This document shows positions 1-8,018 of a stretch of DNA of 42,643 bases, piece by piece. Below the pieces are notes generated by a model, which was not told the origin of the DNA, did no database searches, and was given only the letters and a program-made list of their open reading frames with translations. Within the stretch, counting starts at the first letter, position 1; each line of letters begins with the position of its first letter. The stretch spans positions 19,024 to 61,666 of the forward strand of contig NZ_VTVA01000020.1 in the NCBI RefSeq assembly GCF_008638345.1, read 5' to 3'. The stretch is from Pseudomonas saliphila. GTDB taxonomy: Bacteria; Pseudomonadota; Gammaproteobacteria; Pseudomonadales; Pseudomonadaceae. The position numbers were made by a program, and so were the translations under genes.

Positions 1-1
1 A

Positions 2-65
2 GCGCCTTGCCGGGCGCCATTTGACACAGCAACGCGGCTCGCGATGAAACGGGAACAGACCCTAA
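2..65. repeat. Truncated copy of the MITE-like repeat at the window edge
   Basis: Bases 2-65 match the reverse complement of the left end of the full element at 20583-20856. About 57 of 63 positions agree by eye, including the terminal AACAGACCCTA. The copy is cut by the window edge, so its other end is unseen. Its terminal base lies at or inside the A-run that begins the cheA Shine-Dalgarno (AAAGGAG, 64-70), so the element abuts the cheA translation signal. Confidence 0.8.
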
Positions 66-77
66 AGGAGTGGATGC

Positions 78-2312
78 ATGAGTTTTGACGCGGATGAGGA
101 AATCCTTCAGGACTTTCTGGTAGAAGCCGGCGAGATCCTGGATCAGTTGTCCGAGCAGCTGGTTGAACTGGAAAACCGTCCGGACGACGCTGATTTGCTC
201 AACGCGATCTTTCGCGGCTTTCACACAGTGAAAGGCGGTGCCGGCTTTCTGCAGCTGGACGCGTTGGTCTCTTGTTGCCATATCGCGGAAAACGTATTCG
301 ATATCCTGCGCAAGGGCGAGCGTTCGGTCACAGCCGAGCTGATGGATGTCGTCTTGCAGACCCTCGATTCGGTCAACGGTATGTTTGCCGACGTTCGCGA
401 AGGCCAGGCACCCACTCCAGCCGACCCCGCGCTGCTTGAAGCGCTGGCCGTGCTTGCCAGGCCGGCGGCGGCAACCCCGGACATCGCAGTCAGCGCGTCC
501 GCCAAGCCGGACGCAGCGCCAGTGGCGGCTGAAGTGGCTGCCGCCGGCCAAGGCGACATTACCGACGACGAGTTCGAAAAACTGCTCGATGCCTTGCACG
601 GCGAGGCCGCTGCAAACACTCTCAATGCTGCTCCGCCGGCAGCGGCATCACCGGCCGCATCGGCCAGGGCTGAAAATGATGAGATCACCGACGACGAATT
701 TGAAGCTCTGCTCGACCAGTTGCACGGCGCAGGCAAACCACCGGTTGCGGCGGTAACTGGCGCTTCGAGCGCACCGATCCCGGCCGCGGATGCAACGGAT
801 GATGTCATCACCGATGACGAGTTCGAGGCACTGCTTGATCAGCTGCATGGCACCGGCAAAGGTCCGGGCGTCGTGGGTGCCGTGCTGGCCAAGTCCGAGG
901 ACGAATCAGCCGTCGACTCGGTGCGGTCCGAGCATATTAGCGACGACGAATTAGAAGCGCTGCTGGATCAGCTGCATGGCTCGGGTAAATCGCCGGGGAC
1001 CTCCGAAGCTGCAGCTCAAACCAGCACACCAGCGGTGGCCACCTCCGAGCCCGCGTCGCGCCCAGCATCTGCTGCGCCCGCGCCGACGAAACCGGTCGAG
1101 GCCGCCGCCGTTAAGGCGCCGCCTGCTGCCGATTCGCATCCGCCAGAAACGACAGTACGCGTGGATACCGCGCGGCTTGACGAAATCATGAATCTTGTCG
1201 GTGAGCTGGTGCTGGTGCGTAATCGTCTGGTGCGTCTGGGCGCGAGCACGGGCGGCGAAGAGCTGAACAAGGCCGTCGGCAATCTGGATGTCGTCACCGC
1301 CGATCTGCAGTCCTCGGTGATGAAAACCCGGATGCAGCCGATCAAGAAGGTGTTTGGTCGATTCCCGCGGGTGGTGCGCGATATGTCCCGGACCCTCAAG
1401 AAAGAGATCACCCTTGAGTTGATCGGCGAGGACACCGATCTCGACAAGAACCTGGTCGAGGCGCTGGCCGATCCGCTGGTGCACCTGGTGCGCAACTCGG
1501 TCGACCACGGTGTGGAGATGCCCGACGAGCGCGAAGCGGCCGGCAAACCACGTGTTGGCAAGGTGGTGCTCGCCGCTGAACAGGAAGGCGATCACATTCT
1601 GTTGACCATCACCGATGATGGTCGGGGCATGGATCCGGAGGTGCTGCGGCTCAAGGCCGTCGAGAAGGGCATGATGGAGCGCGAGGCGGCAGACCGGTTG
1701 AGCGAAAGTGAATGCTTCGACCTGATCCTGGCACCGGGCTTTTCGACCAAGACCGAGATCTCCGATGTATCCGGCCGCGGTGTCGGCATGGATGTGGTCA
1801 AGACCAAGATTTCCCAGCTCAACGGCAGCATCACCATTCAGTCGACCAAGGGGCAGGGCACGCGGATCGCGATCAAGGTGCCCTTGACGCTGGCAATCAT
1901 GCCAACATTGATGGTCATGCTGGCCAACCAGTCATTCGCCCTGCCGCTGGTCAGTGTCAACGAAATCTACAGTCTGGACCTGTCGCGCACCAACGTAGTC
2001 GATGGGCAGGAAGTGATCATCGTCCGCGACAAGGCATTGCCGCTGTTTTATCTCAAGCGTTGGCTGATGCCCGGCGCAGAGGACACCACCGGGCGCGCGG
2101 CCGCCAGTGTCGTGATTGTGTCGGTCGGTACCCAGCGTGTCGGTTTCGTGGTGGATCAACTGGTAGGACAGGAAGAAGTGGTCATCAAACCACTTGGTCG
2201 CATGTTGCAGGGAACCGCCGGCATGTCCGGCGCAACGATAACCGGTGATGGCCGCATCGCGCTCATTCTCGATATACCCAGCCTGCTCAAGCGTTACGCC
2301 CGACGCGGTTAA
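78..2312 (+). CDS. cheA: Chemotaxis histidine kinase CheA
   Basis: CheA autophosphorylates in response to chemoreceptor arrays and passes phosphate to CheY and CheB. The 744-aa protein begins with an HPt domain (about 1-105, phospho-acceptor His49 in [10 protein letters not shown]). A long Ala/Pro-rich linker (about 125-355) follows, carrying four copies of an acidic amphipathic motif. Then come the dimerisation helices (from about 359, [16 protein letters not shown]), the ATPase domain (N box [10 protein letters not shown] near 468, TDDGRGMD near 513, GRGVGMDVV near 566) and a C-terminal CheW-like domain. No globular P2 domain is recognisable. The ATG at 78 follows AAAGGAG at 64-70. It heads a run of + strand genes with cheB 31 bp downstream. 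The identification is firm; the linker is the unusual part. Confidence 0.97.
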   Translation: MSFDADEEILQDFLVEAGEILDQLSEQLVELENRPDDADLLNAIFRGFHTVKGGAGFLQLDALVSCCHIAENVFDILRKGERSVTAELMDVVLQTLDSVNGMFADVREGQAPTPADPALLEALAVLARPAAATPDIAVSASAKPDAAPVAAEVAAAGQGDITDDEFEKLLDALHGEAAANTLNAAPPAAASPAASARAENDEITDDEFEALLDQLHGAGKPPVAAVTGASSAPIPAADATDDVITDDEFEALLDQLHGTGKGPGVVGAVLAKSEDESAVDSVRSEHISDDELEALLDQLHGSGKSPGTSEAAAQTSTPAVATSEPASRPASAAPAPTKPVEAAAVKAPPAADSHPPETTVRVDTARLDEIMNLVGELVLVRNRLVRLGASTGGEELNKAVGNLDVVTADLQSSVMKTRMQPIKKVFGRFPRVVRDMSRTLKKEITLELIGEDTDLDKNLVEALADPLVHLVRNSVDHGVEMPDEREAAGKPRVGKVVLAAEQEGDHILLTITDDGRGMDPEVLRLKAVEKGMMEREAADRLSESECFDLILAPGFSTKTEISDVSGRGVGMDVVKTKISQLNGSITIQSTKGQGTRIAIKVPLTLAIMPTLMVMLANQSFALPLVSVNEIYSLDLSRTNVVDGQEVIIVRDKALPLFYLKRWLMPGAEDTTGRAAASVVIVSVGTQRVGFVVDQLVGQEEVVIKPLGRMLQGTAGMSGATITGDGRIALILDIPSLLKRYARRG
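558..980 (+). repeat. Four-copy peptide repeat in the CheA linker
   Basis: The consensus [15 protein letters not shown] occurs at CheA residues 161-175, 203-217, 244-258 and 287-301 (DNA 558-602, 684-728, 807-851, 936-980). Copies start 41-43 residues apart and are separated by Ala/Pro/Gly-rich spacers. The first copy has EKLLDALHG and the last [10 protein letters not shown]. Each copy would form a short acidic amphipathic helix, so the array looks like a string of docking motifs in the place where P2 normally lies. Confidence 0.9.
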
Positions 2313-2343
2313 CCGCTCGGGGCAGGTACTCAGGGAGAGTTAT

Positions 2344-3444
2344 ATGGCGGTGAAAGTACTGGTGGTCGATGATTCGGGTTTCTTCCGACGCCGGGTAACT
2401 GAAATCCTGAGCGGCGACCCGCAGATTCAGGTAGTCGGCACGGCCTCGAACGGCCAGGAAGCAATCGATCAGACGCTTGCGCTGCACCCCGACGTCATCA
2501 CCATGGACTACGAAATGCCGGTCATGGACGGCATCAGTGCAGTCAAGCAGATCATGCAGCGTTGTCCGACAGCGGTGCTGATGTTTTCCTCACTGACCTA
2601 CGAAGGTGCCCGGGTCAGTCTGGATGCCCTGGACGCTGGCGCAGCGGATTACCTGCCGAAGAACTTCGAAGATATCTCCCGTAACCCGGACAAGGTGCGC
2701 CAGCTGCTATGCGAGCGGGTACACGTTCTGGCACGGACCAATCGCCGCTCGCTGGGCTTGAGCAGCTCGCCGCCCGCAGCGACGCCGGCTCGCCAACCGG
2801 TTGCGCCGCACTCCGAGGCGCGGCAGCCGCTAACGCCAGCTCGCAGCAATGCGGCTCCCGCGGCCAGCCCCGCACCGCGTCGCAAGAGCTATCGGCTGGT
2901 GACCATAGGCACCTCGACCGGCGGCCCGGTTGCACTGCAAAGAGTGCTCACCCAGCTGCCGGCCAACTTTCCTGCGCCGTTGCTGCTGGTGCAGCATATG
3001 CCGGCGGCATTCACCAAAGCCTTTGCAGAGCGGCTCGACAAGTTGTGTCGCATCAGTGTCAGAGAAGCACAGGACGGTGACGCGCTGCGCCCCGGTCTGG
3101 CGCTGCTGGCACCGGGTGGCAAGCAAATGATGGTGGACAGTCGAGGCTTGGTGCGCATCCTGCCCGGTGACGAGCGCCTCAATTACAAACCCTGCGTGGA
3201 TATTACCTTCGGTTCGGCCGCCAAGGTCTTCCAGGACAAGGTATTGGCCATCGTACTGACCGGCATGGGCGCCGATGGCCGCGAGGGCGCACGGATGCTC
3301 AAGCAGGCTGGCAGTTCAGTCTGGGCACAGGACGAAGCCAGTAGTGTCATTTATGGCATGCCCATGGCCATCGCCAAGGCCGAACTGGCCGACGGCATTT
3401 ATAGCCTGGACGAAATCGGGCGTTACCTTGCTGAGATTGGCTGA
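2344..3444 (+). CDS. cheB: Chemotaxis protein-glutamate methylesterase CheB
   Basis: CheB removes methyl groups from (and deamidates) glutamates on chemoreceptors when phosphorylated by CheA, which gives adaptation. The 366-aa product has an N-terminal receiver domain (acidic pocket near Asp10, phospho-acceptor Asp55 in [13 protein letters not shown]). A Pro/Ala-rich linker (about 140-178) leads to a C-terminal methylesterase domain with the Ser191 (GTSTGG), His218 (VQHMP) and Asp311 (GMGADG) triad. The ATG at 2344 follows GGGAGAG and gives the canonical [11 protein letters not shown] start. A longer in-frame start at 2245 lies inside cheA and is rejected. The stop overlaps the motC start by one base. 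Confidence 0.96.
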   Translation: MAVKVLVVDDSGFFRRRVTEILSGDPQIQVVGTASNGQEAIDQTLALHPDVITMDYEMPVMDGISAVKQIMQRCPTAVLMFSSLTYEGARVSLDALDAGAADYLPKNFEDISRNPDKVRQLLCERVHVLARTNRRSLGLSSSPPAATPARQPVAPHSEARQPLTPARSNAAPAASPAPRRKSYRLVTIGTSTGGPVALQRVLTQLPANFPAPLLLVQHMPAAFTKAFAERLDKLCRISVREAQDGDALRPGLALLAPGGKQMMVDSRGLVRILPGDERLNYKPCVDITFGSAAKVFQDKVLAIVLTGMGADGREGARMLKQAGSSVWAQDEASSVIYGMPMAIAKAELADGIYSLDEIGRYLAEIG

Positions 3445-4184
3445 TGGATATTCTCAGCATCATCGGGGTTATTCTGGCCTTCGTGGCCATTCTGGGTGGC
3501 AACCATCTCGAGGGCGGTCACGTCGCGGCGCTGTTGAACGGGCCGGCGGCGATGATCGTCATTGGTGGCACCCTGGCCGCCGCCTTCATTCAGACGCCGC
3601 TGCCGGTATTCAAACGGTCCCTCAGTATTCTGAGCTGGATATTCGTTCCGCCGCGTAACCGTCATCGCGAAGGCATTGGCCAGGTCATCAACTGGAGCAC
3701 CACCGCCCGCAAGGACGGCCTGCTCGGACTCGAAGCGATCGCCGAGCTGGAGCCGGATGCCTTCGCGCGCAAAGGGTTGCAGCTGTTGGCCGATGGCTGT
3801 GAGCCGGAGGCGCTGCGCAGCATACTTGAGGTCGACCTGCTCACCCGGGAAAACCGCGATATGGCGGCGGCGAAGGTGTTCGAGAGCATGGGCGGCTACT
3901 CGCCGACCATCGGCATCATTGGTGCGGTAATGGGGTTGATTCACGTCATGGGCAATCTGGCGGATCCCGCGTTGCTTGGCGGTGGCATAGCGGTGGCCTT
4001 TGTCGCCACTATCTATGGCGTGGCGCTGGCCAACCTGTTTCTGCTACCAGTGGCCAACAAGCTCAAATCCGTCGTGTTGCAGGAATCCAGTTACCGGGAA
4101 ATGTTGCTGGAGGGGCTGACCTCGATATCCGAAGGGGAAAATCCGCGCTCCATTGAGTTGAAACTCGAAGGCTTCCTGGACTGA
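3444..4184 (+). CDS. motC: Flagellar stator protein MotC (MotA family)
   Basis: MotC is the MotA-type subunit of the second pseudomonad stator and works with MotD to couple ion flow to flagellar rotation. The 246-aa sequence has hydrophobic segments near residues 1-20 and 30-50, a charged cytoplasmic region (about 70-150), and two more membrane segments beginning GGYSPTIGIIGAVMG and GGIAVAFVATIYGVALAN, the typical MotA topology. Translation is coupled to cheB (TGATG overlap at 3442-3446), and motD starts one base after the stop. The position in the che operon favours MotC over MotA, which usually lies elsewhere with motB. Confidence 0.93.
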   Translation: MDILSIIGVILAFVAILGGNHLEGGHVAALLNGPAAMIVIGGTLAAAFIQTPLPVFKRSLSILSWIFVPPRNRHREGIGQVINWSTTARKDGLLGLEAIAELEPDAFARKGLQLLADGCEPEALRSILEVDLLTRENRDMAAAKVFESMGGYSPTIGIIGAVMGLIHVMGNLADPALLGGGIAVAFVATIYGVALANLFLLPVANKLKSVVLQESSYREMLLEGLTSISEGENPRSIELKLEGFLD

Positions 4185-4185
4185 T

Positions 4186-5031
4186 ATGCGCCGGCGCAAC
4201 AAACACGAAAGCGAAAACCACGAACGCTGGCTAGTGTCCTACGCGGATTTCATTACCTTGCTGTTTGCGTTCTTCGTTGTCATGTACTCGATTTCGTCAG
4301 TCAATGACGGGAAGTACAAGGTGCTGTCCGATACGCTTGGCGGTGCCTTCAATCAGCCGCAGCAGGTGATCAATCCCATCCAGATTGGCGAGACCACGCC
4401 GTTGAGCCTGAGCCCGATTGATGGCCAGGGTGAGCACGATGGTGGCAGTGACGCGGAGAATGACAGCCTCGCGGACATTGCTCAGGCAATGCAGGCGGCC
4501 TTTGGTGATCTGATCAGCGCGGGTGAAATAGAAGTACGGGGTAATGAGCTCTGGATCGAAATCGAGCTGAGCTCGGGGCTCCTGTTCCCCAGCGGCGATG
4601 CTCTGCCGCTGGATAACGCGTTCTTCCTGACTGAGAAGATCGCCGAGATTCTGGCGCCCTATGACAACCCGATTCACGTGGAAGGCTTCACCGACAATGT
4701 GCCGATCAGTTCGCGGCTGTACCCGACCAACTGGGAGTTGTCCGCCGCCAGGGCCGCGAGTGTTGTGCGCATGCTCGCCCACGGTGGAATAGCTCCTGAA
4801 CGATTGGCTGCGGTGGGCTATGGAGAATTCCGTCCAGTGGCCGATAACACTACAGTAGCGGGGCGACGTGCCAATCGCCGGGTGGTGTTGTTGGTGTCTC
4901 GATATACCGAACAGCCCAGCGCTGCGTCGCAGCGGGATCGGCACGGCGTGGAGGATATGCGCACTGCGCGCAGCCGCAGCCTGGCTGATTCCGCGTCGGC
5001 GAGTGGTTCTGGCACGGGTTCTGCTAACTAA
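4186..5031 (+). CDS. motD: Flagellar stator protein MotD (MotB/OmpA family)
   Basis: MotD anchors the MotC/MotD stator to peptidoglycan. The 281-aa protein starts with a short basic cytoplasmic tail, then one membrane helix (about 17-38, WLVSYADFITLLFAFFVVMY) carrying Asp21, the likely ion-binding residue. An OmpA-like peptidoglycan-binding domain follows (about 155-245, containing VEGFTDNVPI and NWELSAARAASVVRML). The last 35 residues are a low-complexity Arg/Ser/Ala tail outside the domain. It directly follows motC, and a 92-bp gap precedes parC. Confidence 0.93.
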   Translation: MRRRNKHESENHERWLVSYADFITLLFAFFVVMYSISSVNDGKYKVLSDTLGGAFNQPQQVINPIQIGETTPLSLSPIDGQGEHDGGSDAENDSLADIAQAMQAAFGDLISAGEIEVRGNELWIEIELSSGLLFPSGDALPLDNAFFLTEKIAEILAPYDNPIHVEGFTDNVPISSRLYPTNWELSAARAASVVRMLAHGGIAPERLAAVGYGEFRPVADNTTVAGRRANRRVVLLVSRYTEQPSAASQRDRHGVEDMRTARSRSLADSASASGSGTGSAN

Positions 5032-5123
5032 TCCGGTAATTGAAGGATTCTGCATTGACGTTGAAATCGGCGTCAATTTGTCGTCGTAGTCGGGCCGCCA
5101 TTGGCTCCGGCTCTGGAGGTTGA

Positions 5124-5918
5124 ATGAGAGTCTGGGCTGTAGCCAATCAGAAGGGCGGGGTGGGCAAAACCACCACAGCGGTAGCCTTGGCTGGCCTGCT
5201 GGCGGATCAGGGGCAGCGGGTGCTGGTCGTCGATCTCGATCCCCATGGTTCGATGACAAGCTACTTCGGGCACGATCCCGATCGCCTGACCAGCAGCGTA
5301 TTCAATCTGTTCCAGCACAAGGGGCAGGTCCCCGATGGGCTGGCCGAAGCCTTGTTGCTGGATACCACGCATGAAAACATCCGCCTGCTGCCGTCGAGCA
5401 CGGCGCTGGCCACCCTGGAGCGGCAATCTGCCGCCCAGGGTGGCTTTGGGCTGGTGCTGTCACGGGCGTTGGCGCAGCTGTGGAATGACTATCAGTTTGT
5501 GCTGATCGACAGCCCGCCACTGCTTGGCGTTTCGATGATCAATGCGCTGGCGGCCTGCGAACAGCTGGTGATCCCGGTGCAGACCGAGTTTCTGGCGCTC
5601 AAGGGCCTGGAGCGCATGGTCAGTACACTGGACATGGTCAACCGATCGCGAAAGCAGGGGCTGCCCTATACCATCGTGCCCACCTTGTTTGATCGCCGTA
5701 CCCAGGCCTCGCTGAGCACCCTGCGCTTGCTGCGCCGCGATTATCAGGATCATCTGTGGCAGGCATTCATTCCGATCGACACCAAGCTGCGTGATGCGAG
5801 CGTGGCAGGCCTGGTGCCGTCGCGGCACGATGCCAATTCGCGCGGCGTGCTGGCTTATCGCGCCTTGCTGCGGTATCTGCTGGCGCAGTCAATGACGCGC
5901 CGGGAGCAGGTGGCCTAA
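5124..5918 (+). CDS. parC: ParA-like ATPase ParC, polar localisation of chemotaxis arrays
   Basis: This 264-aa P-loop ATPase has a deviant Walker A (KGGVGKTTT, residues 10-18, with the signature lysine at 10), a switch motif (DLDPHGSMTSYFG) and a Walker B-like VLIDSPP. It is not the chromosomal ParA: no parB lies nearby, and it sits between motD and a CheW-domain gene. In Vibrio and Pseudomonas the protein at this position is ParC, which recruits chemotaxis arrays to the cell pole through ParP (established for the family; applied here by context). The ATG at 5124 is preceded by GGAGGT at 5115-5120. Confidence 0.88.
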   Translation: MRVWAVANQKGGVGKTTTAVALAGLLADQGQRVLVVDLDPHGSMTSYFGHDPDRLTSSVFNLFQHKGQVPDGLAEALLLDTTHENIRLLPSSTALATLERQSAAQGGFGLVLSRALAQLWNDYQFVLIDSPPLLGVSMINALAACEQLVIPVQTEFLALKGLERMVSTLDMVNRSRKQGLPYTIVPTLFDRRTQASLSTLRLLRRDYQDHLWQAFIPIDTKLRDASVAGLVPSRHDANSRGVLAYRALLRYLLAQSMTRREQVA

Positions 5919-5949
5919 TGTTAACCCCGCTACCGCCGATAACTCAGGC

Positions 5950-6738
5950 ATGTCGATGAATAGAAGTACGCCCCTACAGGAATATATCCCCCAGCAAACC
6001 ATCCAGTGTTATCTGGATGCCTTGCTGCAGGAGGCGGCTGTCGAGCTGGCGCTGGCCGATCAGCCCGAGCTCGAACCCGTACTGCAAGCGCCTGTAAAAG
6101 CCGCGGTGCAAGCGAGCGTGATCGCGCCTGAGATAGCGCCGGTTGAGGCAGAGGTGTTGCCGGCTGTTCAGCAGGAGCCTGTTCAGAGCGCACTAGACAC
6201 CGGCCTGTCAGTTGAATGGCAGACAGTCGAACAGGAGGCTCCGCCACAGGAACCGGTTGCGGTTGCCCAGTCCGAGTGGCGAGAGCGTCCCTTCGAGGCC
6301 TTGTTGTTCGATGTTGGCGGTCTGACTCTGGCTGTGCCGTTGGTTTCGTTGGGCACCATTCATTCGCTGGAGAGTGAAATCACGCCCTTGTTTGGTCAGC
6401 CTGACTGGTTTCTCGGCATTTTGCCGACGCCGGGGGGCAACCTGAAGGTGCTGGATACCGCTCGCTGGGTGATGCCGGAGCGCTATGTGCCAGAGCTGCA
6501 GAATGATCTGCGGTTCGTCATCTCCGTCCAGGGGCATGACTGGGGTATGGCCGTACACGGCGTCAGCCGATCCATCAAGCTGAACCCCGAACAGATCAAG
6601 TGGCGCTCGCAGCAGGGCAAGCGACCCTGGCTGGTGGGAACGGTGATCGAACATATGTGTGCACTGCTGGACGTCTCGGCGCTGGCCTCGCTGCTGATCA
6701 GTCATGCGCCAGGCGAGCCGGCGAAGCGGCTTGCCTAA
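5950..6738 (+). CDS. parP: ParP, CheW-domain partner of ParC
   Basis: This 262-aa protein has a short N-terminal segment, an Ala/Glu/Pro-rich disordered linker (about 35-110) and a C-terminal CheW-like fold (about 115-250, from RPFEALLFDVGGLTLAVPLVSLG). Family knowledge: this is the AIF (array integration and formation) domain, which binds CheA and receptors while ParP also contacts ParC. It lies 31 bp after parC and 65 bp before cheW, the expected order. The ATG at 5950 has a weak Shine-Dalgarno, and the Met codon at 5956 is an equally plausible start. Homologues are often annotated simply as CheW-domain protein. Confidence 0.82.
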   Translation: MSMNRSTPLQEYIPQQTIQCYLDALLQEAAVELALADQPELEPVLQAPVKAAVQASVIAPEIAPVEAEVLPAVQQEPVQSALDTGLSVEWQTVEQEAPPQEPVAVAQSEWRERPFEALLFDVGGLTLAVPLVSLGTIHSLESEITPLFGQPDWFLGILPTPGGNLKVLDTARWVMPERYVPELQNDLRFVISVQGHDWGMAVHGVSRSIKLNPEQIKWRSQQGKRPWLVGTVIEHMCALLDVSALASLLISHAPGEPAKRLA

Positions 6739-6803
6739 GATAAATCATTCGCCCTGCGCAGGGACCACGCGCCGGGTCTTTTACATAGATCGGGAAATGA
6801 CAG

Positions 6804-7283
6804 ATGAATAACCACACCGCACAAAGCGCCGAAGATCCGATCCTGCAGTGGGTGACTTTCCACCTGGACAGCGAGACCTATGGCATCAATGTCATGCAGG
6901 TTCAGGAAGTACTGCGTTACACCGAGATCGCGCCGGTGCCAGGCGCGCCTTCCTATGTGCTGGGCATCATCAACCTGCGCGGCAACGTCGTCACGGTGAT
7001 CGATACGCGTCAGCGCTTTGGGCTGAGCCCGTCGCCGATCACCGACGCGACCCGCGTAGTGATCATCGAGGCAGACAAACAGGTGCTAGGTATCCTCGTC
7101 GATAGCGTTGCCGAAGTGGTGTACCTGAAGCAATCAGAGATCGAGACGGCGCCCAATGTGGGTACCGACGAGTCTGCCAAGTTCATTCAGGGCGTGTGCA
7201 ACAAGAATGACGAGCTACTGATCCTGGTCGATCTGGAAAAGATGATGACCGAGGATGAGTGGGCCGAGTTGCAGGGCTTTTGA
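6804..7283 (+). CDS. cheW: Chemotaxis coupling protein CheW
   Basis: CheW couples CheA to chemoreceptors in the array. The 159-aa product is a single CheW fold (about 14-152) with the typical stretches YGINVMQVQEVLRYTEIAPVPGAP, split here at YGINVMQVQEVL and YTEIAPVPGAP, then YVLGIINLRGNVVTVID and ILVDSVAEVV. Length and organisation match the family. A 65-bp gap separates it from parP and holds a small CCCTG/CAGGG dyad but no clear terminator. The next gene starts 5 bp after the stop. Confidence 0.96.
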   Translation: MNNHTAQSAEDPILQWVTFHLDSETYGINVMQVQEVLRYTEIAPVPGAPSYVLGIINLRGNVVTVIDTRQRFGLSPSPITDATRVVIIEADKQVLGILVDSVAEVVYLKQSEIETAPNVGTDESAKFIQGVCNKNDELLILVDLEKMMTEDEWAELQGF

Positions 7284-7288
7284 TCGAG

Positions 7289-7696
7289 ATGGCTGAATCA
7301 GGGCTGGTATTACTGCTGGGGTTGGGTCTGGGGCTGGTTATTGCCGCCCTGGCTGCCCTGGCTGTGGGGTATCGCCGCCTGGCAACGCGTCTTGATGAGC
7401 AGGACGCCGCGCAGCGTCTGCGGATCGAGCAGCTGCTCAAGGACATCAGCGGCTACCAGCAGGGCACCATTGGCATGGGCGAGGAGCTGGTTGCGTTACG
7501 TGATCAACTCCAGCGCATCGACGATAAACAGCAGCGCTTCGAGCAGCATGACCCGCAGTCCATGCCTTACAACCAGGCCGCGCGGCTGGTGGGTCTGGGC
7601 GCAAGCATCGAGGACGTCACCCAGTCCTGTGGCCTGTCAAAGGCTGAGGCCGAACTGGTGGCGCGGTTGCATGCCGCGCGGCAGGACAGATCCTGA
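7289..7696 (+). CDS. DUF2802 family membrane-anchored protein
   Basis: This 135-aa protein of unknown function has one N-terminal membrane helix (about 4-27, GLVLLLGLGLGLVIAALAALAVGY). A coiled-coil-like Gln/Arg/Glu-rich segment (about 30-85) follows. The C-terminal module of about 40 residues (YNQAARLVGLGASIEDVTQ, then CGLSKAEAELVARLH) resembles a helix-turn-helix. Genes of this type usually follow cheW in pseudomonads. The ATG at 7289 is 5 bp after the cheW stop; an in-frame ATG at 7259 would overlap cheW by 25 bp and start in non-hydrophobic sequence, so the later start is preferred. A role in flagellar or chemotaxis assembly is inferred from position only. Confidence 0.8.
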   Translation: MAESGLVLLLGLGLGLVIAALAALAVGYRRLATRLDEQDAAQRLRIEQLLKDISGYQQGTIGMGEELVALRDQLQRIDDKQQRFEQHDPQSMPYNQAARLVGLGASIEDVTQSCGLSKAEAELVARLHAARQDRS

Positions 7697-7727
7697 GTCG
7701 ATCCTGTCTGTCTGAATCCTCTACCCA

Positions 7728-8018
7728 TCAGAAAAAATCATCCTCTGGCGGAGCAAAGCCTGCCGGTGCCTTGCCTTTAAGGAACCAGGCAAAGGCGATG
7801 ATCTCGGCGATGGTACGGTAGAGCTCCTCGGGAATTTCATCACCGAGTTCCATGCGCGCCAGCATCTTCGCCAGATCAGCGTTCTCGTAGATCGGCACTT
7901 CGTATTCCATCGCCAGCTGTACGATCTGCTCGGCCAGATCACCTTCGCCCTTGGCTGTCAGGGTCGGGGTCTGCTCGCCGTCGTATACCAGCGCTATGGC
8001 CTGTTTAGGATCGGTCAT
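7728..8018 (-). CDS. FlhB C-terminal domain-like protein (export switch family, FlhB2/YlqH type)
   Basis: This 96-aa soluble protein resembles only the cytoplasmic tail of FlhB/YscU-type export switch proteins, without their membrane domain. Supporting stretches are AIALVYDGEQTPTLTAKGEG, AMEYEVPIYENADLAKML and ELGDEIPEELYRTIAEIIAF, which match the family's P-I-x-E-N and IPxELYxxVAEIL patterns. The NPTH autocleavage site is absent (NPTH would precede the visible start), as in stand-alone homologues. The start codon overlaps the stop of the upstream FliK-like gene as ATGA (8015-8020), so the two are probably co-translated. Confidence 0.87.
   Translation of the reverse strand: MTDPKQAIALVYDGEQTPTLTAKGEGDLAEQIVQLAMEYEVPIYENADLAKMLARMELGDEIPEELYRTIAEIIAFAWFLKGKAPAGFAPPEDDFF

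Noticed and set aside
221..811. Long minus-strand open frame inside cheA
   Set aside because: It is antisense to the repetitive, Ala-rich linker of cheA, has no family character, and its openness follows from the GC-rich codon bias of the real gene.
2245..2343. Upstream extension of cheB
   Set aside because: It overlaps the end of cheA, and the receiver domain starts cleanly at the ATG at 2344, which has a good Shine-Dalgarno.
4297..5259. 320-codon minus-strand open frame across motD and parC
   Set aside because: It is antisense to two well-supported genes. Its translation is Arg/Gln/Pro-rich and matches no family.
5124..5918. Chromosome or plasmid partition ParA
   Set aside because: No parB or parS-like context is seen; the gene is embedded in the chemotaxis operon, so ParC is the better call.
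6739..6803. Terminator between parP and cheW
   Set aside because: Only a 5-bp CCCTG/CAGGG stem is present without an adjacent T-run, so it was not listed as a terminator.
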